Origin: Halobacteriovoraceae bacterium
GTDB lineage: Bacteria > Bdellovibrionota > Bacteriovoracia > Bacteriovoracales > Bacteriovoracaceae
Direction: 5' to 3'
DNA: 64,000 nt
Assembly: GCA_002711995.1 (NCBI GenBank)
Contig: PASN01000007.1
Span: 56,790-120,789 of the forward strand
The notes under the pieces are model-generated. The model was not told the DNA's origin. It was given only the letters and a program-made list of their open reading frames with translations, and did not search any database. The position numbers were made by a program, and so were the translations under genes. This document shows positions 40,305 to 51,192 of this stretch, in pieces; position 1 is the stretch's first letter; every line of letters begins with the position of its first letter.

Positions 40305-41237
40305 TTAAATTCTTGGCAGCCTGTCATAAGAGCCCATGCCGTAAATAGATCCCGTCATTTCCATCTCAAGATAGGAGGATATAATTGATCCAATTTTATC
40401 TAAAAGAAGCTCTTGGTAATCGCCACAGGTTCCATCTCTAAAGAGATTTGACTCTAAAGTATAAGCTCTCTCTTTCTTCTCAGTCAACTTATCAGCACCT
40501 CTTAGGGAGTAGATCATTTCTGCAGTTTCTTTATGAAGCTGGTCGACTCTATCTCCAAGCTTTAGAACATAGTCGGAGCAAGATCTTTTAATATCTCTGT
40601 AACTACACTTAAAAAAGCTGTCGCCTTGTTTTCGGACTTTGCTAAACTTTCTAAATCTTGGCGCCTGATGTTCCCTGGTTATGGGGTCCTGTCCGCCGCT
40701 AATATTTGCTTTTTCGTAAGTTAGGTCGTCGCTCAGTATAAAATAAGAGTGCATTGGAATTCCTCCAGAGCTGAATTGAACTCCAATCCCTCCTTGTTCT
40801 GGAGAAGGCGTTTTTTTACAATATTGCTTTAAGTACTCGCTGAATTCATCTGTGTTTACGTGCATTCTTCGCTTGTTTAGGCCTAAGGTCAGTAGGGTGT
40901 TATTGTGGCAATTAGGTCCATTTTGAAGATGCATTTCCCATCTATTGTTTTTGATGGAAGCAGGGATGATATCATCAATGATTATAGGCCTGTTGATATC
41001 GTACTTTCCTGAGGCCTTGACTTTACTCAGCTTACCTAGATCGTTGATTACTCGCCGCTTTTTCCTTGCCGGACCTTTAAGGATAAAATGATCATCAACG
41101 AGGCTAATCTCTAGTTCAGTTTCAATGTTGATGCCAACCTTGTCTTTAAGCTTTTCCCATATTGAGAGGGGGGCATTAGTTAGTTGAGAATGGGCCAGCG
41201 CAGGAATCAATGTTACAGCAAAGAGTAGATTTTTCAT
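40305..41237 (-). CDS. Exported NlpC/P60-like papain-fold protein
   Basis: The 310-aa product has a signal peptide (MKNLLFAVTLIPALAHSQ). The mature part shows a Cys-His arrangement like NlpC/P60 or related papain-fold hydrolases: NGPNC110HNNTLL at the start of a helix and GIPMH163SYFILSDDLTYEKAN, i.e. a His on a strand followed by a hydrophobic strand and the E-K turn. Similar secreted 'GPNC' proteins exist in Bdellovibrio-type bacteria, as far as I recall. Family activities include cell-wall peptide cleavage and amidase or acyl transfer; the substrate is unknown here. Four further cysteines in the mature half could form disulfides in the periplasm. Confidence 0.65.
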   Translation of the reverse strand: MKNLLFAVTLIPALAHSQLTNAPLSIWEKLKDKVGINIETELEISLVDDHFILKGPARKKRRVINDLGKLSKVKASGKYDINRPIIIDDIIPASIKNNRWEMHLQNGPNCHNNTLLTLGLNKRRMHVNTDEFSEYLKQYCKKTPSPEQGGIGVQFSSGGIPMHSYFILSDDLTYEKANISGGQDPITREHQAPRFRKFSKVRKQGDSFFKCSYRDIKRSCSDYVLKLGDRVDQLHKETAEMIYSLRGADKLTEKKERAYTLESNLFRDGTCGDYQELLLDKIGSIISSYLEMEMTGSIYGMGSYDRLPRI

Positions 41238-41334
41238 GAGCTAATTTTAGCTTTTAATCCCGGTAGAGCGTAGGCTCTATGCAACTCTTACATAGGCGTC
41301 AATTCTTTGAACACTACTTAAGTGATTGGAAATA

Positions 41335-43512
41335 TTAAAGAAATAGTTCCTTTAAAAGATTGCTTACATTGGACTGCTTCTCAATGAAATGGTTCGCCTT
41401 GGTATTTTCTGGGGTGCCTACCTTAAGTGTGACAGCTTTCCTATCAAGGGCGTCGAACATATCCTCGTCTGTTTTGTCGTCTCCAATTGCGAAGATTTTT
41501 TCTCCATCCTGGGCATACCTTGAGATGAACCATTGAGTGAAATAGCCTTTATTGGCCTCAATAGATTTTACTTCAACAACCTTTTTTCCCAAGATCACGC
41601 TTACTGGAAAGTGACTTAGTCCAGACTCCAAGTCCACCACCAGTTTTCTGGCCTGGAATTCTCCAAAGTCTTGGGGAGAGTTTCGATAATGCCAAGCAAT
41701 AGCGTAATTCTTTTTCTCAAAAAAGCTGCCAGGAGTTCTTCTTGTGTATTCTTTTATGATCTGCCCGGCCTGTGGAAACCAATCCTTCTTATTTGATGAG
41801 ACAAGGTTTCTCCACTTTTTCTTTTTGTAATCGTAAAACTTAGCTCCATGCTCGCAAGCTAAGTAACATTCAACACCGTCAAATTGTTTGCAAATGAAGT
41901 TTGAGTCACGGCCTGTGATTATTACCACCTCAGTGTTTTTATCGCTTTGAAGCTTTTTAATTAAAGACTTCATTTTAGGCCTTAAAAGTGCATCTTTTGG
42001 ATTGTTAACTATTGGTGTGAGAGTTCCATCATAGTCTAGAAGAAGAACTCTCTTTTCATCTTTGAATAAGTCTTTGACCTTATCAAGCTCTTTGGGGTGC
42101 TGGATGTCCTTTAAGCGAGAGCCCTTTTGAAGTGTTTTGTTTTCTAGATGATTGATAAACGCCGCAGCCCAGCTAGTGGCCGTGTATTGTTTCAAATAAT
42201 CATACATGATCCCATGCCGCCTCTGTCTTTCAGCTTGCTTTAGCTCTAAAGAGTCTTTGAGCTTGAGCGATGTATCTTGAATGTTCATAGGGTTTATAAG
42301 TGTGGCATGGCTCAGTGTGGAGGCCGCGCCCGCGAACTCAGAAAGCATAACCACGCCAGGAGACTTGGGGGCTTGAGCAGCAATATATTCCAAACAGACA
42401 AGGTTCATTCCATCTCTTTTACTTGTAACAAGCAAGATGTCACAGGCCCTATAGAGGGCCATCAAGTCATGAACGGGAACTGAATTAAAAATATATTTTA
42501 CTGGAATGTAATCAATTTGTGAAAATTCTCCATTAATTTCAGAAACGAGTCTTTCAACATCGTGGCGAAGTTTAATGTATTCAGGCACATCTGTTCTAGA
42601 GGGAACAGCTATCTGAATGAGTTGAACCTTGCCGACGTATTTTGGATTGTCCCTTAAGAATTTCTGATATGCCTCCAGTTTGTAAAGGATCCCTTTTGAG
42701 TAGTCCAATCGATCCACGCCAAGAATATACTTTCTGTTGCTTTCATTCAGGCCATAGTGTTCGATCGCCTTAAGAGTCTTTTTGCTTGAGGCCTTTTTGA
42801 TGAAGTCTTGAGTGTCAATAGAGACGGGATATATTCCAAGCTTGGTATTGTTGTAAGGTGACTTGATCTCAAGCAGGGAAGAGTGTATCCCCAGCAGGTT
42901 GTAAACAGAGCTCACAAAGTGCCTAAGGTAGGCGAAGTCGTGAAACCCAACCAAATCTGCATGAATAACTGCCTCTAAAATTTCCTCGCGCACTGGCAAC
43001 TGCTTCCAAATTTCAGAACTAGGGAAGGGAACATGCAGAAAGAACCCAACCTTTAGTTCTGGATTGATCTCTTTTAAGAGTTTGGGAACGAGGAACAGTT
43101 GATAGTCATGCAGCCAAATGATGTCGTCTTTTTTTGCAACCTTTGCCACATGTTTGGCAAATATTTGATTTACTTTTTTATAGTCTTCCCATCTGTCTAT
43201 GGAAAACTTCACACTGTCGCTTTCATAGTGAAGAATAGGCCATAACACGTCATTGCAAAAGCCATTGTAATAGTTGTCATAAAGTTCGTTGTCCAGATCT
43301 GGGAAAGAAAACTTAATGTTGTCTTTGTCTCGGTATTGTCTAACCAGTTTTTTGGGAACATTGTTTGGGATGGATCCTATCCATAAAACTTCTTTTTTGG
43401 TTTTTATCCCTCTGATGGCCGTGACGAGTCCACCTGAGCTTGTCTTAAGGCCATTGGTGGCCTTGTCGTATGAAAAAGGCAATCTGTTGCTAACTATAAT
43501 CCATCTACTCAT
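41335..43512 (-). CDS. Trehalose-6-phosphate synthase fused to trehalose-6-phosphatase
   Basis: The 725-aa protein is a fusion of OtsA and OtsB. The N-terminal GT20 part (residues 1 to about 480) begins MSRWIIVSNRLPFSYD and shows SSGGLVTA, IWLHDYQLFLVP, FLHVPFPSSEIW, the donor-site GVDRLDYSKGI and RDGMNLVCLEYIA. The C-terminal HAD part begins LLLDYDGTLTP (about residue 490, nucleophile D-x-D) and contains ITGRDS, CEHGAKFYD and AIGDDKTDEDMF. The pathway is UDP-glucose + glucose-6-phosphate to trehalose-6-phosphate, then trehalose, an osmoprotectant. It is divergent from the GH15 gene (86-nt gap), so synthesis and breakdown of the glucan or trehalose may be co-regulated. Confidence 0.93.
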   Translation of the reverse strand: MSRWIIVSNRLPFSYDKATNGLKTSSGGLVTAIRGIKTKKEVLWIGSIPNNVPKKLVRQYRDKDNIKFSFPDLDNELYDNYYNGFCNDVLWPILHYESDSVKFSIDRWEDYKKVNQIFAKHVAKVAKKDDIIWLHDYQLFLVPKLLKEINPELKVGFFLHVPFPSSEIWKQLPVREEILEAVIHADLVGFHDFAYLRHFVSSVYNLLGIHSSLLEIKSPYNNTKLGIYPVSIDTQDFIKKASSKKTLKAIEHYGLNESNRKYILGVDRLDYSKGILYKLEAYQKFLRDNPKYVGKVQLIQIAVPSRTDVPEYIKLRHDVERLVSEINGEFSQIDYIPVKYIFNSVPVHDLMALYRACDILLVTSKRDGMNLVCLEYIAAQAPKSPGVVMLSEFAGAASTLSHATLINPMNIQDTSLKLKDSLELKQAERQRRHGIMYDYLKQYTATSWAAAFINHLENKTLQKGSRLKDIQHPKELDKVKDLFKDEKRVLLLDYDGTLTPIVNNPKDALLRPKMKSLIKKLQSDKNTEVVIITGRDSNFICKQFDGVECYLACEHGAKFYDYKKKKWRNLVSSNKKDWFPQAGQIIKEYTRRTPGSFFEKKNYAIAWHYRNSPQDFGEFQARKLVVDLESGLSHFPVSVILGKKVVEVKSIEANKGYFTQWFISRYAQDGEKIFAIGDDKTDEDMFDALDRKAVTLKVGTPENTKANHFIEKQSNVSNLLKELFL

Positions 43513-43598
43513 CGAACCTAACCTTTAAAGAGCTTATATTTTCCTGACTAGACAACTCTTACCTTGAAGTTTAGCGGCCAAGGGCCTAACATTCAAAC

Positions 43599-45383
43599 AT
43601 GTCTAAGAAACATGTATATCCTTTTGGGATCATCGGAAATTGTTCTTATATGAGTTATATCGACGAATCGGCAAATGTCGTTTGGCAATGCTGGCCGTAT
43701 TTCGATTCTAGCTTCATATTTGGAAAACTTATTAGTGAAAAGAAGGGCGGTCAGTATTCGATCACACCATCCGGTGGCTATTCGTCCAAGCAATATTACT
43801 TGTCCAATACCAATATACTTGTAACTGAGTTCGACGCGGATGACGGATCCTTTAGGGTGGTTGATTTCGCTCCTAGATTTGAGCTTTACGACAGATACCA
43901 TAAACCAATTCAACTATTCAGAAAGATAGAGCTTCTATCCGGAGCTCCTTCCATTAAAGTCGTCTGTCGGCCAATGGGTGAGTATGGTGAAAAGGCGGCA
44001 GAGGCCGTAGTGGGAAGCAACTCCATAAACTTTGAAGGTCTTGAAACGAAGGTTAGGCTTACAACTGATATTGCAAAAACACATATTCTTAACGAGCAAG
44101 ACTTTATATTAACCGAAGATAAACATTTGGTTCTTTCCTGGGGCTCCCCACTTGAAGCGCCTTTAAAAAGAACTTTTGACGAGTTCTTGGACAGAACAAA
44201 AGAATATTGGAGAAATTGGATCCGCAGATCTTCAATTCCTGCAATATACCAAAAAGAGGTTATACGAAGCGCTCTTTTATTAAAGCTTCACCAGTATGAA
44301 GATACAGGTGCAATAATTGCGTCTGGAACCACAAGTCTTCCTGAGTATCCAAACCATGGAAGGAACTGGGACTACCGCTATTGCTGGATTAGGGACAGCT
44401 ATTTCACATTGGCGGCCCTAACAGACTTAGGTCACTTTACAGAGGCCGAGAGATACTCTCACTGGATCCAAAATATTGTCCAGAATGAGGAAGGCCACTT
44501 CCAACCAGTATATAAAATTGACGGCTCCAAAGATATTGTCGAGAATGAGCTGGATCTTGAGGGCTTTCAAGGCAATCAACCTGTCAGAATTGGCAATGAT
44601 GCATACACTCAGATTCAGCATGACGTATATGGACAAATGCTTTTGTCACTAGTGCCGCTTTTTACAGATCTAAGAGTTTTTGATCACTCAAATCCACCAA
44701 GTCTGGATCTGGTGCACAAATGCTTGGATAAGATCATGGATGTAATGGATTCTCCATGTGCTGGCATATGGGAATTTAGAGGCAAAATGCAACACCACGC
44801 AGAGTCCTATCTGTTCCATTGGGCCGGAGCTATGGGTGCTCAAAAAATTGCTAAGAACTATAATGATAAAAAGCTTTTGGAAAAGGCCCAAAAGATTCAA
44901 AAAATCGCTTCTGAGAATATAGAGAAGTGCTATGACGAGAAAAATAAGCTTTATGGCCAAAGTCATGAGAATAAAAGCGCCAACGCCTCAGAATTTCTTC
45001 TTGTAACTATGAACTACCTTGGACATGGTGACGTTGCTAAAGACCACGTTAAGGGGCTTGAGAAATTCTTAAAAACCGAAGATAACCTAATTTATAGATA
45101 CAGGGATCTTGATGATTTTGGAGAAACTCATTCCACATTTTTAATTTGCGGCTTTTGGTATGCCGAAGCTCTTGCCAATATTGGCGAAGTGGAGAAGGCC
45201 AAAGAAGTTTTCGAGTCTCTACTTAAGCGCTCCAACAAACTTGGCATTTTCTCCGAAGATATCTGCCCACAAGATGGCTCGCAGTGGGGAAATGTTGCCC
45301 AGACGTACAGTCATGTTGGACTTATAAATACCGCATTTAAGATAGCCAGCCAGCTTGATAAACCAAACTTTTTCGATAGTTAG
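43599..45383 (+). CDS. GH15 family glycoside hydrolase (glucoamylase/trehalase type)
   Basis: The 594-aa protein has the GH15 layout: an N-terminal beta-sandwich (YPFGIIGNCSYMSYIDESAN, WQCWPYFDSSFIF) and a C-terminal (alpha/alpha)6 barrel with NWDYRYCWIRDSYFTLAALT near residue 255 and a later acid segment GIWEFRGKMQHHAESYLFHW. There is no signal peptide, so it acts in the cytoplasm. GH15 members hydrolyse terminal alpha-glucosidic bonds in starch-like glucans, isomaltose or trehalose. Being divergent from the trehalose synthase fusion favours a trehalase-like or glycogen-linked role, which is an inference from context. Confidence 0.88.
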   Translation: MSKKHVYPFGIIGNCSYMSYIDESANVVWQCWPYFDSSFIFGKLISEKKGGQYSITPSGGYSSKQYYLSNTNILVTEFDADDGSFRVVDFAPRFELYDRYHKPIQLFRKIELLSGAPSIKVVCRPMGEYGEKAAEAVVGSNSINFEGLETKVRLTTDIAKTHILNEQDFILTEDKHLVLSWGSPLEAPLKRTFDEFLDRTKEYWRNWIRRSSIPAIYQKEVIRSALLLKLHQYEDTGAIIASGTTSLPEYPNHGRNWDYRYCWIRDSYFTLAALTDLGHFTEAERYSHWIQNIVQNEEGHFQPVYKIDGSKDIVENELDLEGFQGNQPVRIGNDAYTQIQHDVYGQMLLSLVPLFTDLRVFDHSNPPSLDLVHKCLDKIMDVMDSPCAGIWEFRGKMQHHAESYLFHWAGAMGAQKIAKNYNDKKLLEKAQKIQKIASENIEKCYDEKNKLYGQSHENKSANASEFLLVTMNYLGHGDVAKDHVKGLEKFLKTEDNLIYRYRDLDDFGETHSTFLICGFWYAEALANIGEVEKAKEVFESLLKRSNKLGIFSEDICPQDGSQWGNVAQTYSHVGLINTAFKIASQLDKPNFFDS

Positions 45384-45463
45384 CTGGCCAACGCACTCGA
45401 TCTTAACACACCAAACTGATAGGCCTACAATCTAGAAATTAAAAATTCTTTTTAGGAGCAACT

Positions 45464-46084
45464 ATGAAGTTTTCGATTATTGCCTTATTGCTTTTGGCAG
45501 TTTCCTGTTCATCAAGATCATTTAAAAGAGACTACAAAGTAGTGGATGCAAGTCATAAAGAAATTCCAGAATGGATCAATGAGCCTATGGAATTTGCTGA
45601 AGACGAAGATGATGATGATTTTGAATCCCATAGATATTATGTTTACTCAACAGAGCCTAAAAACTCAAAGACGATAGCGTGTGAGATAGCCAAGGCCCGC
45701 GCAACTAGTGAGATTGCAAGCGAAATTACCCAATTCATCCAGCAAAGTCTTGCTTCCACTATCCAAGGTGATCCAACTGAGATGGATCAAAAGCTGTCAG
45801 AATATGTCGAGGATAACCTGGCAAAAGAGACGCAGAGTTTCGTAATTGGGTCTAAAACTTTTAAAAAGTACTGGGAAAAGAGAAGGTTTGAAAAAGACCT
45901 GGGTGCCAAGAAAGACTATGATGGCTACGTTTGTTCTGTCTTAGTGAAAATCTCCAAAGAGAATCTTGAGCTCGCTTTTAACCGGGCAAACCAAAAGCTT
46001 GTTGAAAAGGCCGATACTACTAAAGCTAAGGCCAAGGTGGCAAAAGTTATTGAAGACGCAAGAGAAGCTTTTAATAATAACTAA
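45464..46084 (+). CDS. LPP20-like lipoprotein
   Basis: The 206-aa product begins MKFSIIALLLLAVSCSSRSF, a clear lipobox (AVSC). The mature protein has IPEWINEP followed by a very acidic run (EDEDDDDFES) and then a region (IACEIAKARATSEIASEITQ) with the A-R-A-x-A-x-x-E-I pattern of LPP20-type lipoproteins, ending in a Lys/Ala-rich helix. The family is periplasmic or outer-membrane anchored and of unknown role. The ribosome binding site (TTAGGAGCAACT) is good, and the gene is followed 6 nt after the stop by a hairpin terminator. Confidence 0.8.
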   Translation: MKFSIIALLLLAVSCSSRSFKRDYKVVDASHKEIPEWINEPMEFAEDEDDDDFESHRYYVYSTEPKNSKTIACEIAKARATSEIASEITQFIQQSLASTIQGDPTEMDQKLSEYVEDNLAKETQSFVIGSKTFKKYWEKRRFEKDLGAKKDYDGYVCSVLVKISKENLELAFNRANQKLVEKADTTKAKAKVAKVIEDAREAFNNN

Positions 46085-46090
46085 CTGTAG

Positions 46091-46118
46091 GCTCACCGTA
46101 AGGTGAGCTCTCTTTATT
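46091..46118 (+). terminator. Rho-independent terminator, GTAA loop
   Basis: GCTCACC and GGTGAGC pair (7 bp) around a GTAA tetraloop, followed by TCTCTTTATTT. It is placed between the LPP20-like gene and the end of the convergent small secreted-protein gene, and may serve both. Confidence 0.85.
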
Positions 46119-46404
46119 TACAACCGTCTATAAGGGAGAGTTGAATTTCGCCATTTGAAATCTGCTTACCTTGAAAGTAGGGTCCTTCGCTTCCATTCTT
46201 GCTCATAGTTCTAATCTCAAATTCATAATTTCCATCTGCGTTCTGGTAAATTACTGCATCTGTTGGGCTTTCTTGCTTGGCATTGAGACATTTTTCTACT
46301 TCAGCATTGTCGGCCAAAGCTTTTAAAAAATTGGAAAAAGTGGACTCCTTTGCATATAAGTTGGCTCCTGCTAAAGCTATTGCCAAGAATAGAACAGTCT
46401 TCAT
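46114..46404 (-). CDS. Small exported protein, unknown
   Basis: The start at ATG 46402-46404 is set by AAGGAG 5 nt upstream; a longer frame from 46449 has no such site. The 96-aa product has a signal peptide (MKTVLFLAIALAGANLYAKE) and a mature part of about 77 residues with two cysteines (EVEKCLNAK and the end DGCK), which probably form a disulfide in the periplasm. Short beta-strands (NADGNYEFEIRTMSKNGSEG) suggest a small beta fold. No family recognised. Confidence 0.7.
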   Translation of the reverse strand: MKTVLFLAIALAGANLYAKESTFSNFLKALADNAEVEKCLNAKQESPTDAVIYQNADGNYEFEIRTMSKNGSEGPYFQGKQISNGEIQLSLIDGCK

Positions 46405-46593
46405 CGCTTCTCCTTGTTGTTTCTTAGAACTCTTAGGCCTGAGTACCATTTTAAAGATCGAGGACTTATTACTTCTAGGAAACTCTGTAATTATTTCATG
46501 AAAAAATAAAACGTATCCAAATGTAAATGAAGGCGAAACTGTTTGAACTTAAATTGCATTCAAGAAAAACTCGGAATCTTTTAGGAGATGAAA

Positions 46594-47016
46594 ATGAAGA
46601 AAATTAAAACACTATTTGCTGGAATCTTTATTATTTTTGGACTCGTGGGCAATGTTCATGCAAGAGAAAACGAGTCTGCGATGTCAACAACTCTAATCAT
46701 TAAGGGAGTAGCCTCCGGCCTTCATATCACAACTATTAATCCTGTGGCAGGCCTAGCAATCATAAGTAGTGTCGCTTATTTCTTTAAGGATGATCTTTTT
46801 TACGAGGGGCTTCAGAATGAATCCATTGAGGTGTTGGCCGGACAATACACTTTGGAAGAACAGCCAGCACTTTTAGAGTTCAAAGAAAAACTAGTAAACG
46901 AATCAAAGCTTATTGAGGAAGATATTTTTATAAACTCTGGAGAGATCGTAAATATCTCTGAATGGACAGATGAGGATATCTCAAGAGTTGCCCTGGCCTT
47001 AAGTATTCAAGAATAG
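46594..47016 (+). CDS. Small exported protein, unknown
   Basis: AGGAG lies 6 nt before ATG 46594, so I start there (MKKIKTLFAGIFIIFGLVGN) rather than at the overlapping ATG 46588. The 140-aa protein has a signal peptide with cleavage near HARE, a second hydrophobic segment (INPVAGLAIISSVAYFF) and an acidic C-terminal half without cysteines. The second hydrophobic stretch may be a membrane anchor. No homologue is recognised. It stands alone, followed by a 380-nt gene-free stretch. Confidence 0.65.
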   Translation: MKKIKTLFAGIFIIFGLVGNVHARENESAMSTTLIIKGVASGLHITTINPVAGLAIISSVAYFFKDDLFYEGLQNESIEVLAGQYTLEEQPALLEFKEKLVNESKLIEEDIFINSGEIVNISEWTDEDISRVALALSIQE

Positions 47017-47041
47017 ATTAGATTCCTAAATAATTACATAG

Positions 47042-47065
47042 TCCCTGCTAGAAGGTGGGGACTTC
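47042..47065 (+). other. Gene-free stretch 47017-47397 with AGTCCC...GGGACT hairpin
   Basis: AGTCCC at 47040 and GGGACT about 12 nt later can pair just after the stop of the 46594 gene; this is probably its transcript end, without a T-run. The rest of the 380-nt stretch has no frame that looks coding on either strand and is AT-rich, presumably a promoter region for the 47398 gene. Confidence 0.3.
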
Positions 47066-47360
47066 TTCAAAACTTCAACCTAAATGGGGTAGGTGTGATA
47101 AGAGCTGCTTGCCACCTATCATTGACTTAAATTTTCGTAAACTTAAAAACCTATCTCAAAAGTGTATTTATTATTCGAAATAGAAAGCTGGCTGCTTATA
47201 AGTAATTAGATTTACTTAAAGAGATTGTAAGTTTTTCATTAATATAGTTTCGATCTTGTATGGTATGATGCACTGCGATAAGTTGCGCTCACTTTTGTAT
47301 TAGGGGGTTCACTCCATTTTAAAAAAGAGAAAGAACATAGAAACACGGTATAAAAATAAA

Positions 47361-47382
47361 TAATCACTATAACGAGTGATTA
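47361..47382 (+). promoter_or_regulatory. Perfect 8-bp hairpin directly upstream of a ribosome binding site
   Basis: TAATCACT and AGTGATTA pair around ATAACG, ending 2-3 nt before the GAGGAG ribosome binding site of the 47398 gene. Such a placement could regulate translation initiation (RNA thermometer, protein operator) or be a DNA operator; it is also a candidate repressor dyad. Confidence 0.45.
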
Positions 47383-47397
47383 CTCGAGGAGATTAAA

Positions 47398-47961
47398 ATG
47401 AAAAAACTATTAATTGGATTAACTTTCTTAACATCAATTTCATCTTTTGCTGAAGTAACACAGATTCTAAATCGAGATTATAATGGACAGAGGGTTTATA
47501 TAAGTACTGGCGAGGAGGATATATCCTTTAAGGGGTTTGAAGATTACATAGTATTGGGCAATACTGATCAAGTCTCATCAGTTGTTGGCCCCTTTTTTGA
47601 CTATGTTAAGAGTGTTGCCAGTATCCCGCAAGGCTATAGAGCTGTAGAACTATACTTAACCCTTAAGGATGGAGTCTCTGAGACTATTGTAATTAAAGAA
47701 GAGGGGTTATGGGGCCTTATACCAGAACAGTCTTATACTAAACATAAATTAGGAGAATACAAGCGTTCTGTGTACCTTATTAAAGATCATTATAATCTAG
47801 ACTTATTAGGTAATGATAATTTTGAAATTAGAAGTGTTGAGTTTGATTCAAAGGTAAAAGAAGTTTATTCAGATAGATATGGAAATGTTAAACGGGTCGC
47901 AACTATATCCAAACTTGTATTAGTCGATGAGAACAACATTGAGTATGTCATTGAAGAGTAG
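47398..47961 (+). CDS. Exported protein of unknown function
   Basis: The 187-aa product begins with a signal peptide (MKKLLIGLTFLTSISSFAE). The mature part is rich in beta-strand-like segments (QRVYISTGEEDISFKGFEDY, VELYLTLKDGVSETIVIKEE) and ends in charged residues (VDENNIEYVIEE); there are no cysteines. The ribosome binding site GAGGAG is 6 nt before ATG, and a perfect hairpin immediately precedes it. I see no family signature. A stem-loop at 47979-48009 lies just after the stop. Confidence 0.65.
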   Translation: MKKLLIGLTFLTSISSFAEVTQILNRDYNGQRVYISTGEEDISFKGFEDYIVLGNTDQVSSVVGPFFDYVKSVASIPQGYRAVELYLTLKDGVSETIVIKEEGLWGLIPEQSYTKHKLGEYKRSVYLIKDHYNLDLLGNDNFEIRSVEFDSKVKEVYSDRYGNVKRVATISKLVLVDENNIEYVIEE

Positions 47962-47978
47962 AAGTAGTCTTATTAAAA

Positions 47979-48009
47979 CACCCTAATTGATTAAAGATCC
48001 GTTAGGGTG
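47979..48009 (+). terminator. 8-bp stem-loop after 47398 gene
   Basis: CACCCTAA and TTAGGGTG pair around a 15-nt loop 17 nt after the stop. No T-run follows. It lies in a 320-nt gene-free gap between convergent genes. Confidence 0.35.
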
Positions 48010-48077
48010 ATGCATATTGAAAGACAAAGAAATGGGTATGGCCTGTAAATAAAGCATTAATTAAACTAGATTTCCAA

Positions 48078-48107
48078 TAAGTCTCTGTTTAGAAAGGCAG
48101 AGACTTA
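48078..48107. other. 10-bp perfect stem-loop in convergent gap 47962-48280
   Basis: TAAGTCTCTG and CAGAGACTTA pair perfectly around a 10-nt loop. It is followed by AAAAA on the plus strand, and on the minus strand a T-run comes before rather than after it, so it is not a standard intrinsic terminator in either direction. Nothing else is visible in this 320-nt gap. Confidence 0.4.
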
Positions 48108-48280
48108 AAAAACCATTCCCTGACCTTGCAAGATTATCTTAGGATCAAAAATAGAAGCCCATGAAAGACGAGCTTACAGCCCTTCTCTTTTAGGTTGGCC
48201 ACATGGACTGAAGTGAACGATTGATTTGAGATTATCTCAAAAATTTTAAGGCACGAATCCCTGTATGGTTAAAATACCTT

Positions 48281-50347
<2,067 letters not shown>

Positions 50348-50364
50348 CTAATATTATCACACTT

Positions 50365-51192
50365 ATGAATATCGATGTTAAATACCAAAATATACTAAAT
50401 GAAGCTGAGCCATATCTTTTGGGGAATCCAAAAGCTTTTGAGAACTATAACCTGACTATATTTGGCAAAAGCTTTAAAGAAGAAAACCTTAAAAACTGCC
50501 TCGAAGTTAAGAATAGCGACTTCTTTGGACTTGTTCATCGTATGGACAGTCTTACATTTGGCCATCAAGGCATGGGAATGGATAAGTGGGTGTTCTTTGA
50601 CTGTTCAGCAATGCCTGCCGGGATCTTTGGGTTTGGCATTCCGAAAGAAAAGGCTCCAGAGGACTTCCTTCAAATGCTTGCAGTTGAAGAGGAATATGAG
50701 GGGCTCATTCCTATATCAATGTATATGGCCATTCCAACTAGCGATAGGGGAAGGTGGTTTGGACACAATCTATCCTCATTAAATAGCTTTCTTGGACAAA
50801 AGTACCAGGGACTTGGACTACTAACTAAGGCCTTCGCCTGTAGAGTATTTGGGATTCACATGTGCTATGGAGCTACTCAGTGGGGCTCAAGCGCCCTTGA
50901 AATTCACACTCAGCTTGCAAATATGCAGCTCAAGGCAGCACATTTGCCAGCGCATACTCACCCAAATTCCCTGTGCTATTTGTCAGACTATAGCGAAGAG
51001 AATATCTTGAACGCTTTAAGCGGTAAGAAGAGAGTTTTGGAAGATCATGACCTCTTGCTTAACTCTAAAGATATTGAGCGTCAGAAGAAACTTCATCAGG
51101 ATATTGAAAGAGGTCTTAAGGTTGAGATCGGTGGGCGCCCTGTCCATAAAGATCATGAAATCTTCTATCCAATAAATTTTCTAGAGGTCTAG
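50365..51192 (+). CDS. Hypothetical cytoplasmic protein
   Basis: The 275-aa protein begins MNIDVKYQNILNEAEPYLLG, has no signal peptide or membrane span, and is divergent from fadH across 53 nt. Several aromatic, Gly/His-rich segments (FGHQGMGMDKWVFFDC, SDRGRWFGHNLSSLNSFLG) and the segment QKYQGLGLLTKAFACRVFGI are visible; the last faintly resembles the acyl-CoA-binding loop and helix of GNAT-like folds but lacks a clean Q-x-x-G-x-G. I cannot assign it. Its end overlaps the convergent zinc-ribbon gene by 4 nt. Confidence 0.7.
   Translation: MNIDVKYQNILNEAEPYLLGNPKAFENYNLTIFGKSFKEENLKNCLEVKNSDFFGLVHRMDSLTFGHQGMGMDKWVFFDCSAMPAGIFGFGIPKEKAPEDFLQMLAVEEEYEGLIPISMYMAIPTSDRGRWFGHNLSSLNSFLGQKYQGLGLLTKAFACRVFGIHMCYGATQWGSSALEIHTQLANMQLKAAHLPAHTHPNSLCYLSDYSEENILNALSGKKRVLEDHDLLLNSKDIERQKKLHQDIERGLKVEIGGRPVHKDHEIFYPINFLEV

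Noticed and set aside
48078..48107. Intrinsic terminator for fadH or the 47398 gene
   Set aside because: No T-run follows on either strand, so listed only as a stem-loop.
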